Part shown: piece by piece, positions 55,520 to 63,829 of the stretch
How positions within the stretch are numbered: position 1 is the stretch's first letter
Layout of the letters: each line of letters opens with the position of its first letter
Assembly: GCA_031274925.1 (NCBI GenBank)
Contig: JAISPL010000026.1
Coordinates: 1-64,000, forward strand
Reading direction: 5' to 3'
DNA length: 64,000 bases
Source: Syntrophobacterales bacterium
GTDB taxonomy: Bacteria; Desulfobacterota; Syntrophorhabdia; Syntrophorhabdales; Syntrophorhabdaceae
Position numbers and translations under genes: made by a program
The notes under the pieces: generated by a model
What the model was told of the DNA's origin: nothing
What the model saw: the letters and a program-made list of their open reading frames with translations, nothing else
Databases searched by the model: none

Positions 55520-56836
55520 TCATGTTAATTTAATTCTGGATTCTAGGTTTTCAACAGCATTTTTCAACTCTTTTTTTATTTTTATCTCGGCTTCAATTTT
55601 TCTTATGGAATGAAGCACAGTTGCGTGATCCTTTCCACCGAACTTTTCACCAATGCTTACCAGAGAAGAGTCCGTCAATTTCCGTGAGAGATAGATCGCG
55701 ATTTGGCGGGGCAGTATGAGTGATCTGATTCTCCTCTCTGACTTTAATTCTGATATCTTTATAGAAAAATAGGAGGCTACATTTTCTATTATAAGATCAA
55801 TAGTAATCTCTTTTTTTCTCTCTTTTATGAGATGACCCATCACATCTTTGGCGAGATCAATGGTAATTGGTACGCCTTTAAGGGATGAGAAAGCGACGAT
55901 TCTTGTGAGGGAACCCTCGAGGGATCTTACATTATCATCTACATTTGAGGCGATGAAGAAAGCTACATCCAAGGGCAGGTCAGCATTTTCATATTCTGCT
56001 TTTTTATTGAGAATGGCTACTTTTGTCTCAAGGTCGAGGGACTGGATATCTGCTATTAAACCCCATTCGAAACGTGAGCGCAGGCGCTCCTCAAAATTTT
56101 CTATGTCCCTCGGAAATTTGTCGCTCGTCACCACAATCTGTTTCATATTGTCATAAAGAGCGTTGAAGGTGTGAAAAAACTCTGCCTGGGTTCTTTCTTT
56201 ACCTGCGATAAATTGTATGTCATCAATAAGTAAAATATCCATTTTCCTAAAATGGTTTCTGAAATCTTCCATCTTCTCATATCTCAACGAATTTATGAGG
56301 TCGTTAGTAAAAACCTCGGCCGTTGTATAGCAGATACGATCGGGTCCTATGGAACCGTGGTTCAGCGTGAAATTGCCTATAGCATTGAGAAGGTGAGTCT
56401 TGCCGAGACCCACGCCACCATATATGAAGAGAGGATTATATGTCTTACCGGGATTGGTGGCAACCGCAAGACATGCGGCATTGGCAAATTGATTGCTTGC
56501 TCCCACCACGAAGTTTTCAAAGATATAACGCGGGTTAAAGATATTATATTTCGGCGGTTTTCTAATAACCACGCCCTTTGTGTTTTCCTGTTTCTCTTCT
56601 TTTTTGAGAACGTACTCAATTTTGACATCTTCTTTTGTAACATCCTTAAGCAGACTCGCCAGAGTAGACTCGAAATTCTCCACAATCCAGTCGCGGAAAA
56701 AGGTATTCGGAACCATGATATAACACCTATGGTCCTTGTATTCCGAAAATTGGATTGGATCAATCCACGTTTTATAGCTATCTTCGCTGATGATACTCGC
56801 AAGCTTAGGTTTTATTTGGGAGATAATATCATCCAT
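55520..56836 (-). CDS. dnaA: chromosomal replication initiator DnaA
   Basis: DnaA binds DnaA boxes and opens oriC. I start at the ATG at 56836 (MDDIISQIKPKLASIISEDS), the normal domain I start; a longer frame begins 11 codons earlier. Domain I carries the DnaB/HobA-type contact (YKTWIDPIQF). Domain III carries Walker A IYGGVGLGKTHLLNAIGN near residue 150, Walker B ILLIDDIQFIAGKERTQAEF near 212, and the arginine finger in FEERLRSRFEWGL. Domain IV ends with the DNA-binding signature GGKDHATVLHSIRKIE. At about 438 residues it is full length. Confidence 0.97.
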   Translation of the reverse strand: MDDIISQIKPKLASIISEDSYKTWIDPIQFSEYKDHRCYIMVPNTFFRDWIVENFESTLASLLKDVTKEDVKIEYVLKKEEKQENTKGVVIRKPPKYNIFNPRYIFENFVVGASNQFANAACLAVATNPGKTYNPLFIYGGVGLGKTHLLNAIGNFTLNHGSIGPDRICYTTAEVFTNDLINSLRYEKMEDFRNHFRKMDILLIDDIQFIAGKERTQAEFFHTFNALYDNMKQIVVTSDKFPRDIENFEERLRSRFEWGLIADIQSLDLETKVAILNKKAEYENADLPLDVAFFIASNVDDNVRSLEGSLTRIVAFSSLKGVPITIDLAKDVMGHLIKERKKEITIDLIIENVASYFSIKISELKSERRIRSLILPRQIAIYLSRKLTDSSLVSIGEKFGGKDHATVLHSIRKIEAEIKIKKELKNAVENLESRIKLT

Positions 56837-57178
56837 TATTATACGTCGTTGTGAACATGTTTTCAACAAATGTGGATATCTTTAAAGGTTTCCCGAATGG
56901 CTTACAAAAATATTAATATAAACGGGAAATTATTTCAACCTTTTTTTAATCCCGTCGCTTGAGTTACGCCACAATGCCGCAGCCACCGCATGTCCCGGGA
57001 GTCTTGATTTATAATCATTTTTCTCTATTTTCTTGCAGACGGAAATTGTGGCTGGTCCTGCCGGGAAACAGACGGAAACCAGGAGCCTGATTTTCATTGT
57101 CCTTGCTATGGATAAGGTCTTTGTGTTAGATTTATATGATAATTCGTAGAAATTTCTTGTTAAGGATACCTTTAGAAA
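56837..57178. other. dnaA-ileS intergenic region, candidate oriC
   Basis: A 342-base gap between divergent dnaA and ileS. DnaA-box-like 9-mers with one mismatch to TTATCCACA occur on the minus strand: ATATCCACA (56871-56879) and TTATCCATA (57107-57115). An AT-rich stretch with ATATTAATATAAA near 56905-56920 could be an unwinding element. The dnaA leader also lies here. A further weak box (TTGTGGAAC) is in the dnaA-dnaN gap at 55501. The box number is low, so oriC may instead sit elsewhere nearby. Confidence 0.4.
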
Positions 57179-59923
57179 ATGGACTATAAAGAAACACTTA
57201 ACCTTCCAAAAACACCCTTTCCCATGAAAGGGAACCTTCCGGTAAAAGAAAAGGAGATGCTTGCCTTTTGGGAGCGGATCAGACTCTACAGCCGGCTTGC
57301 GGAAAAGGATGACCGGCCCACTTTCATCCTCCATGACGGCCCCCCCTACGCCAACGGGAACATACATCTTGGGACCGCCCTCAACAAAATTCTTAAGGAT
57401 ATTATTATAAAATCGAAGTTCATGTCCGGTTTTCGGGCAGACTACGTCCCGGGCTGGGACTGTCATGGCCTCCCCATTGAGCATCAGATAGAAAAGGAGA
57501 CGAAAGAGAACCTCACAAAACTTGAAGTGCGCCGCCGCTGCAGAGAGTATGCGGCCAGCTTCGTTGACACGCAGAGGGAGGAGTTCAAGAGGCTTGCCGT
57601 AGCAGGGGACTGGGATCATCCCTACATCACCATGGATTATAACTACCAGGCCACCATTGTCGAGGAGATCGAGAAATTTTTCGAGAGGAACGAAATATAT
57701 CGGAAAAAGAAACCTGTCTACTGGTGCGTCAATTGCCTCACCGCCCTGGCGGAGGCGGAAATAGAATATGATACGAAGAAATCGACCTCCATCTACGTGA
57801 AGTTCCCATATCTCCAAAGGAAGGACAGCCTATTCGCGGGGTATCCGGATAAGCCTCTTTATATGCTCATCTGGACCACCACGCCGTGGACCCTGCCCGC
57901 AAATCTCGCTATCGCGGTAAACCCCAACTTTACCTACGTTTCCGTGGACACGGGGGATTCCATCTTCATAGTCCTCAAGGATCTGGTGGAGCATGTTATG
58001 CAGAGGGCGGGTATTACCAATTACACAGTCCTTGAGGAAATCCAGGCGGAAAGCCTGAAGGGTTTGAAATTCAGGCACCCCTTTATTGAGAGGGACTCCG
58101 TCATCGTTTTTGCTGACTATGTAGCTGCCGACACGGGGACAGGGGCTGTCCATATCGCCCCCGGACACGGCGAGGAGGACTATGAGACCGGCCTCGAATA
58201 CGGCCTTGATGTTTACTCTCCAGTTAACGAGAAAGGCGAATTCCTGGATGAAGTCGACTTTTTCAGAGGAATGAACGTGTTTGACGCGAACAAGCACGTG
58301 ATCGCCAAGCTCCAAGAGCTTGGGAGCCTCCTTGACCAGGAAGAAATTGAGCACTCTTATCCCCATTGCTGGCGGTGCAAGAAGCCCGTCATCTTCAGGG
58401 CAACAGAGCAGTGGTTTATCTCCATTGACAAAAACGGACTCAGGCAGAAGGCATTAGATGAGATCGACCGGGTGAAGTGGATCCCCGCGTGGGGAAGGGA
58501 CAGAATCTACAATATGCTCTCCGTCCGCCCAGACTGGTGTATCTCCAGACAGCGGACATGGGGCGTGCCCATCACCATATTTTACTGTGAAAAGTGCCGC
58601 GAGCCGTACTGGACCAGGGAAACCTTCCAGAAAGTGATTGACGAGGTTAAAAAAGCGGGGGCCGATGTATGGTTTGAGAAGGAGGCGTCCTATTTTCTCG
58701 ATCCCCACGCCAAATGCGGCAACTGCGGTCATACCGGTTTCGTGAAGGAAGAAGATATTCTTGACGTTTGGTTTGATTCGGGCGTAAGCTTTGCGGCGGT
58801 TTGTAAAAAAAGGCCGGAGCTTAAGTACCCTGCGGACCTCTACCTGGAGGGGAGCGATCAACATAGGGGCTGGTTTCACAGCTCACTGCTCGCCTCAGTG
58901 GGGAACGAGGGAAAAGCCCCCTATGGGTCGGTCCTTACCCACGGGTTCGTGGTCGACGGATCGGGGCGGAAAATGTCTAAATCCCGCGGAAATACCATAT
59001 ACCCCTCAGACATTATCGAAAAATATGGAGCCGAGATCCTGAGGCTCTGGGTAACCTATGAGGATTACAGAGACGACATAAAGATATCGAAAGACATCAT
59101 CAACCGTCTGGTGGAGACTTACAGGCGGATAAGGAATACCCTCCGGTTCCTCCACGCCAACATCCATGACGACTTTGACCCTTCAAAGCACCGGGTGGCC
59201 TACGAGGACCTTTCTTATCTCGACAAATGGCTCCTCTCGCGGCTCCAGAGGCTCATCACAAAGGTAAAGGAGGCGTACAGCAGTTATTCCTTTCACGTCA
59301 TCTACCACAGCATTCATAATTTCTGCGCCGTCGATCTTTCCGCGCTTTATCTCGACATCGCGAAGGACAGGATCTATGTGGAAAAGACAGATGCCGTGAA
59401 AAGAAGGGCCTCCCAGACCGTGATTTTCGAGACCATCATGGCCCTCACCAAACTCATGGCGCCGGTCCTCTCATCAACTGCGGACGAGATGTGGTCCTAC
59501 CTCGGAGGCCAGGTGGAAGAGGAGAGTGTCCTTTTGACGCGCTTTCCTTCCGCCAAAGAAGAGTTCGTCAGCGAAGCGATTGAGCGGGACTGGGAGGTCA
59601 TCTGGAAGATCAGAGAGCAGGCGAACAAGAAGATAGAAGAGAAGCGGGCTGCGAAAGAGATCGGCCACTCTCTTGACACCAAACTGATCCTCACTGCGGG
59701 CGGAGACGACTACAGGCTTCTCAAGAAGATAGAAGACGAGCTGAAGGCCGTGTTTATCGTCTCGCAGATAGAACTGAAAGAGGGCGCGGAGCTTGATATC
59801 GCGGTCCTCAAGGCAGAAGGGGAGAAGTGCGAGCGGTGCTGGCAGTACGCCACCGGCATGAAAAAAGACGGGCCGTTTCCGAACGTATGCAGCCGATGCG
59901 AAGATATTCTATCTTCCTTATAA
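57179..59923 (+). CDS. ileS: isoleucyl-tRNA synthetase
   Basis: IleRS, 914 residues, class I synthetase charging tRNA-Ile, with an editing domain against valine. The HIGH motif appears in PPYANGNIHLGTALNKI near residue 55, the editing CP1 domain is between residues 180 and 400 (TTTPWTLPANLAIAV), and KMSKS is in SGRKMSKSRGNT near 598. The C-terminal zinc finger CERCWQYATGMKKDGPFPNV with CSRC is complete, typical of the bacterial type. No T-box-like leader was seen. Its 3' end overlaps the lspA start. Confidence 0.97.
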   Translation: MDYKETLNLPKTPFPMKGNLPVKEKEMLAFWERIRLYSRLAEKDDRPTFILHDGPPYANGNIHLGTALNKILKDIIIKSKFMSGFRADYVPGWDCHGLPIEHQIEKETKENLTKLEVRRRCREYAASFVDTQREEFKRLAVAGDWDHPYITMDYNYQATIVEEIEKFFERNEIYRKKKPVYWCVNCLTALAEAEIEYDTKKSTSIYVKFPYLQRKDSLFAGYPDKPLYMLIWTTTPWTLPANLAIAVNPNFTYVSVDTGDSIFIVLKDLVEHVMQRAGITNYTVLEEIQAESLKGLKFRHPFIERDSVIVFADYVAADTGTGAVHIAPGHGEEDYETGLEYGLDVYSPVNEKGEFLDEVDFFRGMNVFDANKHVIAKLQELGSLLDQEEIEHSYPHCWRCKKPVIFRATEQWFISIDKNGLRQKALDEIDRVKWIPAWGRDRIYNMLSVRPDWCISRQRTWGVPITIFYCEKCREPYWTRETFQKVIDEVKKAGADVWFEKEASYFLDPHAKCGNCGHTGFVKEEDILDVWFDSGVSFAAVCKKRPELKYPADLYLEGSDQHRGWFHSSLLASVGNEGKAPYGSVLTHGFVVDGSGRKMSKSRGNTIYPSDIIEKYGAEILRLWVTYEDYRDDIKISKDIINRLVETYRRIRNTLRFLHANIHDDFDPSKHRVAYEDLSYLDKWLLSRLQRLITKVKEAYSSYSFHVIYHSIHNFCAVDLSALYLDIAKDRIYVEKTDAVKRRASQTVIFETIMALTKLMAPVLSSTADEMWSYLGGQVEEESVLLTRFPSAKEEFVSEAIERDWEVIWKIREQANKKIEEKRAAKEIGHSLDTKLILTAGGDDYRLLKKIEDELKAVFIVSQIELKEGAELDIAVLKAEGEKCERCWQYATGMKKDGPFPNVCSRCEDILSSL

Positions 59924-60411
59924 TTCCGCTCATATTTGCCCTCGACAGATGGACCAAATGGCTCGTCACTGAAAATTTGAGGTACGGGGAAAGCGTCGAC
60001 ATTGCCCCTTATTTCGCGGTCGTGCACTGGAGAAACCTTGGCGGGGCCTTTGGTTTTCTCTCCCAGCACCATCTCGGCAAATATGTATTCATGGTGCTCC
60101 CTCTCGTGGTGGCTGTGGCTCTCGGCTATGCCCTCATAGCATACAGGTGGCCAACCCTCAAGACCTTCGCCCTTACGTGCGTCTTGGCCGGAGCCTTGGG
60201 AAACATTTACGACAGGGTGACTGTCGGATACGTGATTGATTTCCTCCTCTTCTATTACAAGAACCTCCAGTGGCCAGCATTTAATGTGGCCGACACTTCC
60301 ATTTCCACAGGCATCGGGCTGTGGCTTTTAGCGGAATTTCTCGTCACATTGGGAAAAAGAAAAGCCGTCTCCGGCACCTCTTACAAGCGCCAGCGGCGGG
60401 AGGGAGGATGA
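59887..60411 (+). CDS. lspA: lipoprotein signal peptidase
   Basis: LspA (signal peptidase II), an aspartic protease that removes the signal peptide of prolipoproteins in the inner membrane. Four transmembrane segments are visible. The catalytic aspartates are in GNIYDRVTVGYVIDFL and FNVADTSIS. FALDRWTKWLV near residue 15 is the N-terminal signature. I start at the ATG at 59887 within the end of ileS (an ATG at 59896 is also possible); the long upstream frame is only ileS read in another frame. The C-terminus is basic. ileS-lspA is a common bacterial pair. The lipoprotein encoded at 30431 is a natural substrate. Confidence 0.93.
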   Translation: MQPMRRYSIFLIIPLIFALDRWTKWLVTENLRYGESVDIAPYFAVVHWRNLGGAFGFLSQHHLGKYVFMVLPLVVAVALGYALIAYRWPTLKTFALTCVLAGALGNIYDRVTVGYVIDFLLFYYKNLQWPAFNVADTSISTGIGLWLLAEFLVTLGKRKAVSGTSYKRQRREGG

Positions 60412-60459
60412 TTTCTGTGGGCCGTGGTGTCCCCCCGACCATGGCTTGCCGGGTGGGGC

Positions 60460-61641
60460 CTACCTTGTCTCCTCAGGGGCGACATGGGCAGGGGGAAAGA
60501 GGAATTGTTTCCCGAGCAAAGCCGGCTTCCCCAGGGATATCTTGAGGTATTCCAGCAGGAGCTCCTGAAGCACCTGCTCTTTTGGAACATCGGCAAAAGA
60601 GCGCTCCTTCCCTTCCGATTTGCTGATCCTCCCGTGCTGAATGGCCGAGGCGCGCTGTGCCTGCTGCAATGCGGTATATCTCTCCGTTAACTCGCCCGGA
60701 GGCATATTGGAGAGCGACTGGTAAAAGGAGGCTATTTGCGTTGGAGAGGGCATTCGAGGGGATTCCAGACTCCCTCTCGAGTCGCGGGAGAAGCGCCTCA
60801 ATCCGGCAAGGATGTGCCCTGATTTTACGAAGTTTATCCCCGACCAGCCGGCGCGGAGCCACTGGAACACGCCGGACCGGACCATCGAAGAGTTGGCCCC
60901 CGTTTCGACATAGATGCCGATGGAGCAGAAATCGTAAATGTAGGACTTGACCCATCCAAGACCTGTCGTCATCGTGCCCGGTTCCCCTGAGTAGTAGTAA
61001 TTCCAGTCATTGTCATTTCCCAGGATGGTCCCCTTCTTTCCCACGTTCGATTTGCCGGTCTGTTTTGATATGGAGAGCATCGCCTGATGGCCTTTGTAAT
61101 TGAACAGGATAAGCGTTCTCTTGAGGTCGTATTCATGATACACATGGGTGTTGAGGTCGGGTGTATCCGATTCCTGTTCCAGGCCATGAACCACCACAGG
61201 GCTTCCGCCGGAAGGAATGCGCTTCCATGTGGCGGGCAGCTTTAATGCGCCGCGAGGGGTAGTCCAGATGGAGTAGCGAAGCGACGACGGTCTCGTAATT
61301 ACCGGCGGAACGAGGGAGCTGTACGAGTATTCCACGAACCGGGGAAAGGTGATCTTTGTGTCAAATTCAAAGTAAGCCCCGGTGCCATCGCGAAGCGACG
61401 GGACGGCGTGCTCCTTTGTTTGTTTGGCGCCCATCACGTAATCCGCCAGGACATCAAGGGTGCGCTCGTCAAGGGAAGTCTTGCCGGGATCAATGCAGAA
61501 CCGAAACAGTTTCTCGGCAGCCTCATGGACCGCCTCAAGCTGGTCGGTGGAAGCAAAGGTCCAGGAGGGCGCACAAAGCAGAGCGAGCAGCACAAGAAGA
61601 ATGCCCAAAGATACGGACGCTATATTGTTAGATAGTTTCAT
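60460..61641 (-). CDS. exported protein of unknown function
   Basis: A 393-residue protein with a clear Sec signal peptide (MKLSNNIASVSLGILLVLLA then LLCAPSWTFAS, cleavage likely after FA). I do not recognise the mature part. Residues 40-250 contain alternating hydrophobic strands with many Tyr, Ser and Gly (YSYSSLVPPVITRPSSLRYS; NDNDWNYYYSGEPGTMTTGL), suggesting a beta-rich fold. The region FCSIGIYVETGANSSMVRSG and LRAGWSGINFVKSGHI is notable and may bind a ligand. The C-terminal 90 residues are helical and charged. A single gene convergent with lspA; its promoter should lie in 61642-61750. Confidence 0.6.
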   Translation of the reverse strand: MKLSNNIASVSLGILLVLLALLCAPSWTFASTDQLEAVHEAAEKLFRFCIDPGKTSLDERTLDVLADYVMGAKQTKEHAVPSLRDGTGAYFEFDTKITFPRFVEYSYSSLVPPVITRPSSLRYSIWTTPRGALKLPATWKRIPSGGSPVVVHGLEQESDTPDLNTHVYHEYDLKRTLILFNYKGHQAMLSISKQTGKSNVGKKGTILGNDNDWNYYYSGEPGTMTTGLGWVKSYIYDFCSIGIYVETGANSSMVRSGVFQWLRAGWSGINFVKSGHILAGLRRFSRDSRGSLESPRMPSPTQIASFYQSLSNMPPGELTERYTALQQAQRASAIQHGRISKSEGKERSFADVPKEQVLQELLLEYLKISLGKPALLGKQFLFPPAHVAPEETR

Positions 61642-62034
61642 TTCAGGGAATATTATAGAGACAGCCCCTCTCCGGCTATTTTATGAATCACCGATAAATA
61701 TACGACGGGAACCCGGCCGTGTCAATGAAAACGATGGACATTTGAGATCCTGTGGGCACAGCCGCGTCTTGAACCAGAGATGCCTTGGGCTGCCCCGCAG
61801 GACAACTCATCTCCTCGTCCCTCCGGGAGAGCCGGAGAAGCGATAGGAGGGACGAGGGTCCAGGCGGGAGACTTCTCCATCAATACCCCGGAGATGATTC
61901 GTCGAAATATAGGAGAATTTCTGGTATGAGAAAATCATGGCCCGCGAATTAAATAAATGACGGCGCCGCGAAAGCGCCGCACAAAGCCCCCGAAAGGTTG
62001 ATTTTACAATTTTTCAAAGGCTTTCTGCTGTTTT
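61642..62034. other. intergenic with two hairpins
   Basis: No gene. A strong 12-bp inverted repeat lies at 61813-61857, described separately. CGGCGC/GCGCCG with a CGCGAAA loop forms a second hairpin at 61961-61979. Promoters for the flanking divergent genes should lie here. Confidence 0.4.
61813..61857. repeat. 12-bp inverted repeat hairpin
   Basis: CCTCGTCCCTCC (61813-61824) and GGAGGGACGAGG (61846-61857) are exactly complementary, with a 21-base loop that can form a small inner stem (CCGG..CCGG). The loop side 'ccctccggg.gagccg' is similar to the DNA between the rfaE1 direct repeats, so both may belong to one dispersed family. Confidence 0.65.
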
Positions 62035-62906
62035 TTGAAAAACCTTGACAAGCCTGGTCGTTATATCGATACTAAGCTTATGAAGGGTTGGGTTTTATTC
62101 CCAAGTGTGGCTTGTGTGCTGGGTACGGTGATTGCTTTAGCTGTCGGTTTGTGCGTGGCGATTAGTCAGCCATCTTCGTGGGGATGGCTTATACGAGCGG
62201 GCTTGGTCCTTATCTTTCCGCTGGGCTTCTTGATTATCTTGGTCTTATGTAGCTTTCTTTTTGTTAGCCTGAAGGCTCGCCCCACTGACAATTGGCAGGA
62301 AGAGGCAAAGGAGGCCGATGCGGCGCTTATTTTTGCCTATGGCCTGGGTAAGCCGGTTCTGGAGAAAATGCAGCCCGGCGAAAGCAATAGGGAGCTTTTA
62401 GGCTGGACCTTAAAAAATACTGGCGCCCCAATTTTACTGGTACAGGAAGGCGTTTGGGTGGCCGTCTGCCCCGAGGAAGACAAGGAATGCGCCAAAAAAG
62501 ACAAGGAACTTTTAGAAATATTACGCATGCACGAAACCGAGAAAAGCGGGAACCGAGAAAAAAGCCGGACTCTTTTTCGCATGCATGAACATTCCAATGA
62601 AAAATATGTGAATACCGGGAAGGCGGCCTTCTATGCGGTCGATAAATTGATTGGGCTGAAAGCTAAAAATAAGGTTGTGAGCGTAGTTGTGATTGCCCAT
62701 GACCTCCAATTGAAGTTGGCCGCTTGGGATGTGTGGGCCAGGCCCTGAAACGTCTAAACCATAATGGCATCAAGGTAGTCGTTCCCGATATGCCGGAAAC
62801 GGCTTCACCGGGGAGTTGGGCTCATTGGCAGACCCGCTATCGTTTCGTATATCAATTAGCCCAGATTTTTTATTGCCAGCCTCGTGACTATTTATATTGG
62901 CGTTGA
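62035..62906 (+). pseudogene. frameshifted membrane protein with DUF218-like C-terminus
   Basis: Two frames make one protein of about 290 residues. The first runs 62035-62748 and ends KLAAWDVWARP; the second continues in another frame from about 62735 to 62906 with GQALKRLNHNGIKVVVPDMP and ends QPRDYLYWR. Removing one GT/TG unit from the gtgtg run at 62731-62735 joins them as AAWDVGQALKRL. Residues 15-85 form two transmembrane helices (VACVLGTVIALAVGLCVAIS and LIRAGLVLIFPLGFLIILVL). The rest, with VVVIAHDLQLKLAA and the W..E/Q-like tail, resembles DUF218/ElyC-type domains, a weak call. TTG start at 62035 or ATG at 62080. Confidence 0.5.
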
Positions 62907-63105
62907 ATCTAAATCGGTCAAATGCCCGGAGTAACTAACCCTCAATTGCTCCCGCGTGCCGCTCTTAAAGGTGGCAGCAAACTAACGATGCCCCCATTAT
63001 ATATATTTAACACTGCAATGAAAACACGGCAAAGGAGAGATGGGCTCTCGTTGTTGCCCCGCTTAAGCAGCAGAATTTAACAAACTGAAATTGTAAGGGT
63101 TTTCA
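62907..63105. other. non-coding gap
   Basis: Nothing recognisable. AT-rich in its middle (TATATATATTTAA near 63000). It separates the broken DUF218-like gene from a minus-strand small ORF. Confidence 0.4.
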
Positions 63106-63279
63106 TCATCGCAGATTCAGGAACTTTTCCGGCGAGGCGATACCGAGCAGTTTGACTTGGATGAGTTGGGGAAAAGCTGTTGCACGGGGTGGCTCGGGAA
63201 TTTCTGGTATTTCAGGGGCAGGCAAACCGTCAGGGTCGTATAAATCGGTTATTTCAACGCTGTTATCGGCGGCGGTCAT
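63106..63279 (-). CDS. small orphan ORF, possible gene fragment
   Basis: A 57-residue minus-strand frame: MTAADNSVEITDLYDPDGLP, then a proline/glutamate-rich stretch (APEIPEIPEPPRATAFPQ), then LIQVKLLGIASPEKFLNLR. The frame stays open and protein-like for about 25 codons upstream of the ATG (NNFISGTNPLQGK), up to a stop near 63354, so the ATG may be internal to a remnant of a larger protein. AAGGGAAA before the ATG is a weak ribosome binding site. Family not recognised. Confidence 0.35.
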   Translation of the reverse strand: MTAADNSVEITDLYDPDGLPAPEIPEIPEPPRATAFPQLIQVKLLGIASPEKFLNLR

Positions 63280-63361
63280 TTTCCCTTGAAGCGGATTCGT
63301 GCCGCTGATAAAATTATTAAGGATATGTGAAGTTAAGATCTGATCCTTTTAGGGAGAGACA

Positions 63362-63829
63362 ATGGACCGCCCCAGAAATGATGACGACTTGTTTTTGTGT
63401 CTCAATGAGCTATTTGACGAAAAGATTCCGTTCAATAAAGTGTTAGGCCTTAAAGTGGAATCGCTGAGCCGTGACGGCGTCACGACCTCGTTCGAGATGA
63501 AGGACTATCTCCTCGGTCACGTTTCCCGCGGGATGCTCCACGGTGGCGTCATTTCGTCCGTCATCGACGTCACCGGCGGTTTGTCTGCTTTCATGGGTAT
63601 TGAGGAAAGAATGATGGATGAGAATATCGAAGCGAAGCTTGCAAGGTTCGGCAAGGTAAACACCCTTGACCTGCGGGTCGATTATTTGCGCCCCGGCCGC
63701 GGCAAGCGGTTCGTCGCAAAGGCCCATGCGCTGAGGACAGGAAAAAAGGTCGCTGTCACTAGGATTGAACTCAGGAACGAGATGGATGATCTCATCGCCG
63801 TCGGCACCGGATCATATATCGTGGCGTAA
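63362..63829 (+). CDS. PaaI/YigI-like hot-dog thioesterase
   Basis: A 155-residue acyl-CoA thioesterase of the PaaI branch of the hot-dog fold. The catalytic helix motif is RGMLHGGVISSVIDVTGGLS at about 57-76, where His-Gly-Gly and Asp position the thioester. NTLDLRVDYLRPGRGKRFVA near 100 is the conserved strand pair. AGGGAGAG lies about six bases before the ATG. Likely a tetramer hydrolysing medium-chain or aromatic acyl-CoA, relevant in an organism degrading fatty or aromatic acids; no pathway neighbour is present to fix the substrate. Confidence 0.82.
   Translation: MDRPRNDDDLFLCLNELFDEKIPFNKVLGLKVESLSRDGVTTSFEMKDYLLGHVSRGMLHGGVISSVIDVTGGLSAFMGIEERMMDENIEAKLARFGKVNTLDLRVDYLRPGRGKRFVAKAHALRTGKKVAVTRIELRNEMDDLIAVGTGSYIVA

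Noticed and set aside
57179-59923. Minus-strand frames of 140-300 codons opposite ileS
   Set aside because: They are antisense shadows of a complete IleRS with all class I motifs.
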